This document shows positions 41,102 to 45,707 of a DNA stretch of 45,707 nucleotides, one piece after another. The position numbers and the translations under genes were made by a program. The stretch spans positions 1 to 45,707 of the forward strand of contig DAHXMJ010000035.1 of NCBI GenBank assembly GCA_027365525.1, written 5' to 3'. Positions within the stretch are counted from its first letter, which is position 1; every line of letters starts with the position of its first letter. Origin of the DNA: Acidithiobacillus sp. (GTDB lineage Bacteria; Pseudomonadota; Gammaproteobacteria; Acidithiobacillales; Acidithiobacillaceae). Under the pieces are notes generated by a model. The model did no database searches and had not been told where the DNA came from. It saw only the letters and a program-made list of their open reading frames with translations.

Positions 41102-43471
41102 CTAGCTCCTGGTCATGGAAATGTACAGCTGCGGAAGCTTTTCCGGCAGCCGGTCGACGTGGTCCAGGACCAGGTAGTTGCGGGCTCCGAAGATGCGCGA
41201 CACATATTCATCGGCGTAGGGATCCAGGGACAGGCAGAACGTGCGGATTCCCCGGCGTGCCAGTTCCTCCACGGCCTTCTTGGTGTCCTGCCGGAGATAC
41301 TGGGGATCCCGCACGTCATTATCCGCCGGCTCACCATCCGTCAGCAGCAGGACCAGCTTTTTCTGGCTTCGCCGCTGGTCCATGAGATGGCCGGCATGAC
41401 GCAGGGCCGCTCCCATGCGCGTCGAAAGCTGTCCCTTCATGCCCGCCAGACGGCCCTTCACCTTGTCATCGTATGGCGCCTCAAAATCCTTGAAGCGGTA
41501 AAATTCGATATCGTGACGGCCGTTGGAATCAAAGCCGCAGAGCGTGAACGGATCCCCGATTTTCTCCAGGGCTTCCGCCAGCAGGGCCGCCGATTCCTTG
41601 GCCAGCTGCAGGACTGTCACGTCGCCCTCCGTGCGGGAGCGCAGACGGTCGTTGGTGGATTCCGAGAGATCCACCAGCAGCATCACCGAAAGGTCCCGGA
41701 CATGCAGGCGGGTACGGATGCCAATCCGGGGATCCGGCTGCTGTCCCATGCGGATATCGGTCATGGCCAGCACGGCGGCATTGATATCGATTTCGTCCCC
41801 ATCCTCCACTTTCCGGGTCCGGACAACCCCCTGGGGCTGTACCGCCTCAATAAGCCGGCGCAGACGCTGGATCAGGGGCTTGCGCTGGTCCAGGAGCGCA
41901 GCGATTTCCCCGGGATCTCCCATGCGGGGGCGCTTCTCGTAGACCGTCACCCACAGCGGCCGCTCCAGCTGGGTCTGATAGTCCCACTCCGGATACTGCA
42001 GGGGCTGGGAAACCGGCTCCTTGCCCTCCTTCTCATTGAAGGTCAGGCCATCGTCGCCGTAGAGCTCGGTCGGAAGCACCCAGATTTCCTGGGCATCATC
42101 CCCTGCATTTTCCACATCGACCGCATTGATCATTTCCATGAGACTGACGTACTTGCGGACCTGCGGCTTTCCCCCTGCCAGCACGTCCCCTTCCAGCCCG
42201 TCCGGAGGAGCGGTCCACAGATAGCGGTTGTCATCCCGGTAAGGACTTTCCGAAATTTCGCGGGCTGCCGTTTCCCCGAGCCCGAAAGAAGCGGCGAGCT
42301 GTGCGAGCTTCTCCGCCCCGGCCAGAATTGCGGAATAGGGATCGTCCCCGCCAGAATCCGTTACGGCCAGAATTTGCGCAAACAGCTCGCGGGCCTCCCC
42401 GACCAGGGGGTGCGAATCCGCATAGCCGTCATCCAGAAGTGCCAGGGAGACCCGGTCCAGCAGCTGGGACAGGCCAGGAAGGTCTTCCTGATCCACACAG
42501 GCCGGCAGCTGCCCCAGCTGCTGCCAGAGCGGGAAAAGTCCGGGAAATTTCTGCAGGGACAGCCGCTCGACGCGGGCATCCTCCAGAACACCAAGCCACA
42601 GTTTCTGCTGGGGGGTCGCAAGGTCCATGCGGATATCGTACCGGGAATGGACCATGTGCGCCGCAGCATGGGCTGCGGCGGCACGGTAGAGTTCCAGTGC
42701 CGCAATCTTCTGTCCACGCGCGTTCTCGACGTCGTCGTAGGCATCGGGCAGATGGATGAAATAATGCTCGATGTAGGGCCGGTAGCCCTCACGGGTTTCA
42801 TAGTCGCCCGACGTGGGACGCAGAAAAAAATCCCTCCCCCACAGGGCGCGCAGATACATGTTCAGGCGCCGCTGGACATCGATGAACAGGACACCACGCC
42901 GTTCTTTCTGCAGAACGGCCAGAGACTGTGGGGTCGCGAGGCCAAAAAATTCGGCCTGGGCGGTAAAATCGGTGCGGTAGGCAGACACTCCCCAGATGGC
43001 CCACCGGCGCAGTCCGCCCAGGGTCATCTGCTCCAGCAGTATCTCGATCTTGCCCAGCATGGGACGAACCCCCCTGGGGGCCTGGGCCAGAAGCTGGTCA
43101 AGCAGGAGCAGATAGCCACGAAAAAGCTCCAGCTCTCCGAGTCGCCGGGCAACGATGGGGGCCGTAGAAAAAAACAGGGAGAGAACTTCCGCACTGGTCT
43201 TGGAAAACATGCGGATGGCAGTCGACAGCATCTCAAAAACCGCCTGCTCGCCGATCTCCCGGGCCACATGCGGAGACGCCTCGATGAAAGCGACAACCAG
43301 GTCGGTTCCCCGGCCGAGGGACTTCAGGCTGCTGGCTCCCTGGAGATAGGCTTCCAGTCCGCGCGGGCTAAAAACCCGGGCCGCCTCGTGCCAGTTGGCC
43401 TCCAGCACCGGCACGGCATGCCCGCCCAGGTCTTCCAGGATATTTGGATAGTCAGTCAGCTGGATAGCCAT
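41102..43471 (-). CDS. cbbO: CbbO, VWA adaptor of Rubisco activase
   Basis: The product has 789 residues. The N-terminal region is helical (LFFSTAPIVARRLGELELFR, LLLLDQLLAQAPRGVRPMLG). A middle segment HYFIHLPDAYDDVENARGQK follows. The C-terminal von Willebrand A domain has the metal site VMLLVDLSESTNDRLRSRTE with D601-x-S603-x-S605, followed by KKLVLLLTDGEPADNDVRDP. It bridges Rubisco and the CbbQ hexamer; the metal site contacts Rubisco. It is the gene downstream of mcdB, with an 88-base gap that is the longest in this unit and could hold an internal promoter. Confidence 0.93.
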   Translation of the reverse strand: MAIQLTDYPNILEDLGGHAVPVLEANWHEAARVFSPRGLEAYLQGASSLKSLGRGTDLVVAFIEASPHVAREIGEQAVFEMLSTAIRMFSKTSAEVLSLFFSTAPIVARRLGELELFRGYLLLLDQLLAQAPRGVRPMLGKIEILLEQMTLGGLRRWAIWGVSAYRTDFTAQAEFFGLATPQSLAVLQKERRGVLFIDVQRRLNMYLRALWGRDFFLRPTSGDYETREGYRPYIEHYFIHLPDAYDDVENARGQKIAALELYRAAAAHAAAHMVHSRYDIRMDLATPQQKLWLGVLEDARVERLSLQKFPGLFPLWQQLGQLPACVDQEDLPGLSQLLDRVSLALLDDGYADSHPLVGEARELFAQILAVTDSGGDDPYSAILAGAEKLAQLAASFGLGETAAREISESPYRDDNRYLWTAPPDGLEGDVLAGGKPQVRKYVSLMEMINAVDVENAGDDAQEIWVLPTELYGDDGLTFNEKEGKEPVSQPLQYPEWDYQTQLERPLWVTVYEKRPRMGDPGEIAALLDQRKPLIQRLRRLIEAVQPQGVVRTRKVEDGDEIDINAAVLAMTDIRMGQQPDPRIGIRTRLHVRDLSVMLLVDLSESTNDRLRSRTEGDVTVLQLAKESAALLAEALEKIGDPFTLCGFDSNGRHDIEFYRFKDFEAPYDDKVKGRLAGMKGQLSTRMGAALRHAGHLMDQRRSQKKLVLLLTDGEPADNDVRDPQYLRQDTKKAVEELARRGIRTFCLSLDPYADEYVSRIFGARNYLVLDHVDRLPEKLPQLYISMTRS

Positions 43472-43559
43472 GTCGCACGTTTTCCCTGTTCACGCAGACA
43501 GCATCACCCTGGGGAGTCCACTGGGCTCCCTGCAGGAAAGACGACAGAGACGGAAAACT

Positions 43560-43784
43560 TCAGTCAGGCCAGATACGGGAAGGGTTGATCTCCCGTCCAC
43601 CACCCGCATTGAGGTCCGCCGGCCCAGCCGGCTCGCGACGGCGGGAGGAGGACGGCGCGGGCTGTGGCTTCTTTTCGGGAGAGGCAGCAGCTGGAGCATC
43701 TGGGGCGGTTTTGGCAGCGCTGCCGCCCGTACGACGCCGCGGAGTCTGGATGCTGGCGCTCAGTTTGTCTTCCAGGTTGCTCAT
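43560..43784 (-). CDS. mcdB: McdB, carboxysome positioning adaptor (short)
   Basis: The product has 74 residues and starts at MSNLEDKLSASIQTPRRRTG; the rest is low-complexity, Ala/Pro/Arg/Lys-rich and certainly disordered (KKPQPAPSSSRRREP). It ends REINPSRIWPD, with a single Trp close to the C-terminus, the invariant residue described for alpha-type McdB proteins. The start overlaps the mcdA stop (ATGA). McdB links carboxysomes to McdA on the nucleoid. The N-terminal part is basic and short compared with most relatives. The call rests on position and the C-terminal motif. Confidence 0.8.
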   Translation of the reverse strand: MSNLEDKLSASIQTPRRRTGGSAAKTAPDAPAAASPEKKPQPAPSSSRRREPAGPADLNAGGGREINPSRIWPD

Positions 43785-44407
43785 TTCAGGATCTCCTCGA
43801 TTAGCCGTTCGATTTCGTCTACTGCAGCGATGCCACGCCGGCCCGTCTGGTAGACACTGCGCCCTTCTACCGCTGCACTCCGGTAGATGGCCCGCCTGCC
43901 AATATGGACTGGCAGCAGCGGCAGGCCAATGGCCGCCGCTGCCTTCTGCGAGGCACGGGACAGCGCACTCTGTCCCTCGATCTGGTTCAGAAGAAGGTAC
44001 GCCTCAAGCCCGGGGCGCGCTTCCCGCAACAGTTCCATGGCTTCGACACTCCGCTGGCTGGCCCAGAGATCCAGGGCAGATGGCAGTACCGGCAGCAGCA
44101 CAAGATCGGCAGAGGCCAGCACAGAGCGGGTACGCGGGTCTTCCAGCACCGGGGCACAGTCGGTGACCCAGTAGGCATAGTCCTCCTGTGCATCCGGTCC
44201 GCTCCCTGCTGGCCACTCCCCCACGGCAATCTCGAAACCTTCAGCTTCCGTAGCCCAGTCGGCCCAGTGCTGCAGGCTTCCCTGGGGATCAGCATCCAGG
44301 AGAAGGGTCGGCGCGCGGCGGGAAAGCCCCATGGCCAGATTCCAGGCAATGGTGGTCTTACCACAGCCGCCCTTGGCATTGAACAGCGCTATATGACGCG
44401 TCACCAT
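43781..44407 (-). CDS. mcdA: McdA, ParA-type ATPase for carboxysome positioning
   Basis: The product has 208 residues from the ATG at 44407, which overlaps the acRAF stop by seven bases; a more distal start would add 10 residues. The deviant Walker A is RHIALFNAKGGCGKTTIAWN with the signature lysine K12 and K17. Walker A' / B regions are LLLDADPQGSLQHWADWATE and YWVTDCAPVLEDPRTRSVLA. The ATP dimer binds DNA non-specifically; McdB stimulates hydrolysis, giving gradients that space carboxysomes. The typical ParA motif DADPQGS is intact. Confidence 0.88.
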   Translation of the reverse strand: MVTRHIALFNAKGGCGKTTIAWNLAMGLSRRAPTLLLDADPQGSLQHWADWATEAEGFEIAVGEWPAGSGPDAQEDYAYWVTDCAPVLEDPRTRSVLASADLVLLPVLPSALDLWASQRSVEAMELLREARPGLEAYLLLNQIEGQSALSRASQKAAAAIGLPLLPVHIGRRAIYRSAAVEGRSVYQTGRRGIAAVDEIERLIEEILK

Positions 44408-44694
44408 GGGGCTTTTCCCCTGGCCTGATCGGCGCACCGGTCTGCTGCCAGGGCATATTCCCGCAACCGGGCGTGTTCCTCCCCTGGTTCAAACTGGATA
44501 GCGACTACCACGTGCGTCCGGGCAAAGTTGAGATTCGGGTAATAGCCTGTCTTTTCAGACAGGTCTGCCAGCTGGTCCAGAAAGGTTCTGGTCTCGGCGT
44601 AGCTGGAAAAATCGTAGCGCCGGTTCCAGGCCAGGGGTTTACCGCGCTCCTCCCAGCCCTCGGGACACACCATCCCGCTTCCCGCGTCAGACAT
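44401..44694 (-). CDS. acRAF, alpha-carboxysome Rubisco assembly factor
   Basis: The product has 97 residues from the ATG at 44694, overlapping the bacterioferritin-like stop. It is a pterin carbinolamine dehydratase-like fold: CPEGWEERGKPLAWNRRYDF, then SSYAETRTFLDQLADLSEKT, then GYYPNLNFARTHVVVAIQFE. The catalytic HHP of true dehydratases is replaced by Y51-Y52-P53, so enzyme activity is unlikely. That is typical for the carboxysomal paralogue, which helps Rubisco large subunits assemble. Upstream and downstream overlaps point to tight co-translation. Confidence 0.9.
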   Translation of the reverse strand: MSDAGSGMVCPEGWEERGKPLAWNRRYDFSSYAETRTFLDQLADLSEKTGYYPNLNFARTHVVVAIQFEPGEEHARLREYALAADRCADQARGKAPW

Positions 44695-45145
44695 TGCTGT
44701 ACCCCCCGCTTTCCAGACGGACAATCATGCCGTCCAGATGCTGCAGATGCTCCTGCTCGTCCTGCAGTAGCCGGGCAAAGAGGTGGGCAACCCTTTCCTC
44801 GCGGATCCGGTGGGCAAAAGCCAGCGCCTCGGCGTAAAGATCGACCGCTGCCGCCTCAATATCCCGGTCCTGCTCCAGCATTTCAAGAAGGTCCCGTCCA
44901 GGACGCGGCGGGCGCATCTGCCCCGCTCCGGGAGCTACCCCCAGCAGCAGAAGATGCTGGGCCAGCATTCCCGCGTGGTCCAGTTCTTCCCGTGCCTCGT
45001 TCCGGAACGACCCTGCCCATTCCGCCAGCCCCCAGAGGCTGCAGAGGCTGGACTGGGTCAGGTACTGCTGCACGGCGGTATATTCGTGGGTAAGTGCCTG
45101 CAGCAGAAAACCCGTGATGCGGGGGTGGTTCCGCATCCGTGGCAT
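44687..45145 (-). CDS. Bacterioferritin-like diiron protein of the cso operon
   Basis: The product has 152 residues from the ATG at 45145, four bases after the csoS1 stop. It is a four-helix ferritin: ITGFLLQALTHEYTAVQQYL, NEAREELDHAGMLAQHLLLL, LEQDRDIEAAAVDLYAEALA and FARLLQDEQEHLQHLDGMIV. All six ligands of the bacterioferritin diiron centre are present with a constant shift of three from E. coli numbering: E21, E54, H57, E97, E130, H133. The heme-binding Met (M52 in E. coli) is L55, so heme is probably absent. Iron storage, oxygen removal or another diiron role near carboxysomes is possible. Confidence 0.85.
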   Translation of the reverse strand: MPRMRNHPRITGFLLQALTHEYTAVQQYLTQSSLCSLWGLAEWAGSFRNEAREELDHAGMLAQHLLLLGVAPGAGQMRPPRPGRDLLEMLEQDRDIEAAAVDLYAEALAFAHRIREERVAHLFARLLQDEQEHLQHLDGMIVRLESGGYSNV

Positions 45146-45149
45146 CCCG

Positions 45150-45488
45150 TCAGCTGAGGGCACCGGTAACGTCCCCGTCCCGTCCACTGCCATCAGCAGT
45201 AGGGGCCGCGGGCAGAATGTTCTCCACCTCGGAATGTACGCGGGCAATAATGTGGGCAGCCACAAGGCCGTCACCCACCCGCTCGCAGGCGTCCGCTCCA
45301 GCACGCACCGCCGCATTCACCGCACCCGTCTCGCCACGGACCAGAACAGTCACATAGCCACCGCCCACAAACTGGCGGCCAATCAGGCGCACTTCCGCCG
45401 CCTTGGTCATGGCATCCGCCGCCTCAATGGCCGGCACCAGACCACGGGTTTCGATCATACCCAACGCAATACCACTATGCGCTGCCAT
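45150..45488 (-). CDS. csoS1B: CsoS1 major shell protein (long C-terminus, CsoS1B-like)
   Basis: The product has 112 residues, and AGGAGGAG precedes the ATG at 45488. It is a single BMC domain: HSGIALGMIETRGLVPAIEA, ADAMTKAAEVRLIGRQFVGG and GYVTVLVRGETGAVNAAVRA. The C-terminus VHSEVENILPAAPTADGSGR plus eight more residues is longer than the 98-residue CsoS1A/C, as in CsoS1B. Hexamers tile the facets of the carboxysome shell; the small central pore passes bicarbonate. The last third of its BMC domain is nearly identical in DNA to the adjacent csoS1 copy. Confidence 0.93.
   Translation of the reverse strand: MAAHSGIALGMIETRGLVPAIEAADAMTKAAEVRLIGRQFVGGGYVTVLVRGETGAVNAAVRAGADACERVGDGLVAAHIIARVHSEVENILPAAPTADGSGRDGDVTGALS
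45211..45320. repeat. Near-identical repeat within the two csoS1 genes (copy 1)
   Basis: This segment matches 45598-45707 with only a handful of differences, so both csoS1 genes share the sequence from NAAVRAGADACERVGDGLVA to EVENILP. Recent duplication or gene conversion is implied. Confidence 0.85.
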
Positions 45489-45563
45489 TGCGATCTCCTC
45501 CTAAATTTCCTGTTACGTTTGGGGGGCGCAGGAATCACGCCCGTTCACCCCCGGAAGCCGCCC

Positions 45564-45594
45564 GCCCCCAGCGGCCTTCTCAGGCGCTGGGGGC
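45564..45594 (-). promoter_or_regulatory. Hairpin between csoS1 copies (processing or attenuation signal)
   Basis: GCCCCCAGCG (45564-45573) and CGCTGGGGGC (45585-45594) make a perfect 10-bp stem. The loop contains the upstream csoS1 stop codon (45580-45582). No T-run follows. It probably protects or ends a csoS1-containing mRNA and so sets the high level of shell protein. Confidence 0.55.
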
Positions 45595-45707
45595 CTTGGG
45601 CAGAATGTTCTCCACCTCGGAATGTACACGGGCAATAATGTGTGCCGCCACCAGGCCGTCACCCACCCGCTCGCAGGCGTCCGCTCCAGCGCGCACCGCC
45701 GCATTCA
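45580..45707 (-). CDS. csoS1A: CsoS1 major shell protein, C-terminal part (cut by window edge)
   Basis: Only the last 42 codons are inside the window: NAAVRAGADACERVGDGLVA, then AHIIARVHSEVENILPKAPS, then A and TGA. It ends like the 98-residue CsoS1A/C proteins, without the tail of the neighbouring copy. The rest of the cso operon should lie beyond the right edge. Whether this is csoS1A or csoS1C cannot be told from the fragment. Confidence 0.9.
   Translation of the reverse strand, partial: NAAVRAGADACERVGDGLVAAHIIARVHSEVENILPKAPSA
45598..45707. repeat. Near-identical repeat within the two csoS1 genes (copy 2)
   Basis: Second copy of the 45211-45320 repeat. It continues past the window edge, so the full length of similarity is not known. 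Confidence 0.85.

Noticed and set aside
40247-43588. Plus-strand open frame of about 1113 codons opposite dabB, cbbO
   Set aside because: Same reason: antisense to two well-supported genes. Length alone is not evidence at this base composition.

Overview
GC-rich chromosomal window from a chemolithoautotrophic proteobacterium that fixes CO2 with an alpha-carboxysome. The last 11.4 kb (34307-45707, minus strand) is the downstream half of a cso locus. Reading from the right edge it carries a CsoS1 shell gene (partial), a second CsoS1 gene, a bacterioferritin-like gene, the acRAF Rubisco assembly factor, McdA, McdB, CbbO, DabB, an extra membrane protein, DabA, a PII-like protein and CbbQ. The genes overlap or nearly touch, so they look like one transcription unit. 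Rubisco, CsoS2 and the carboxysomal carbonic anhydrase would lie beyond the right edge. A plus-strand pair, csoS1D plus a Nudix hydrolase, converges on cbbQ. The gene order, and the company of cupredoxin, cytochrome P460, zwf/gnd and IS1341-type elements, fit Acidithiobacillus or a close relative. The genus is an inference from gene content only.

Region by region: 1-5.1 kb is scarred by IS200/IS605-type (tnpB-only) elements. One truncated copy sits at the left edge. One intact copy (3422-4724) splits a gene encoding a GYF-like plus J-domain protein. A CPA2 cation/proton antiporter and a DUF188 (YaiI-type) protein lie between them. 5.3-7 kb holds an orphan Dcm-type cytosine methyltransferase and a 57-residue PCP_red-domain protein. 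7.5-9.6 kb codes for exported or membrane redox proteins: a cupredoxin, a cytochrome P460 and a membrane-anchored unknown. 9.7-14.8 kb holds a YgiD-like dioxygenase, a small unknown, a frameshifted DHA2 drug transporter, a decayed universal stress protein, an exported unknown and an MpaB-type oxygenase.

15-17.1 kb looks foreign: a truncated unknown gene, a Fic protein and a repeat-rich non-coding stretch next to a tRNA-Ala(CGC). 17.1-31 kb is mostly housekeeping: a methyltransferase, a TSUP permease, a short D-Ala-D-Ala carboxypeptidase, an intact DHA2 transporter, a pseudouridine synthase, HemW, LON-domain and cNMP-binding proteins, a host-attachment-family protein, aspartate aminotransferase, PurT, and the gnd-zwf pair of the oxidative pentose phosphate pathway. 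31-33 kb has an ArsR-type regulator, then a TlpA-like thioredoxin translationally coupled to a histidine kinase with no response regulator beside it.

How the carbon genes fit together: DabA/DabB, perhaps with the intervening membrane protein and the PII-like protein, accumulate bicarbonate in the cytosol. CsoS1 and CsoS1D build and gate the shell. acRAF and CbbQ/CbbO assemble and re-activate Rubisco. McdA/McdB spread carboxysomes over the nucleoid. The bacterioferritin-like protein and the Nudix enzyme are the least explained partners. All calls are from reading the sequence; no searches were run.
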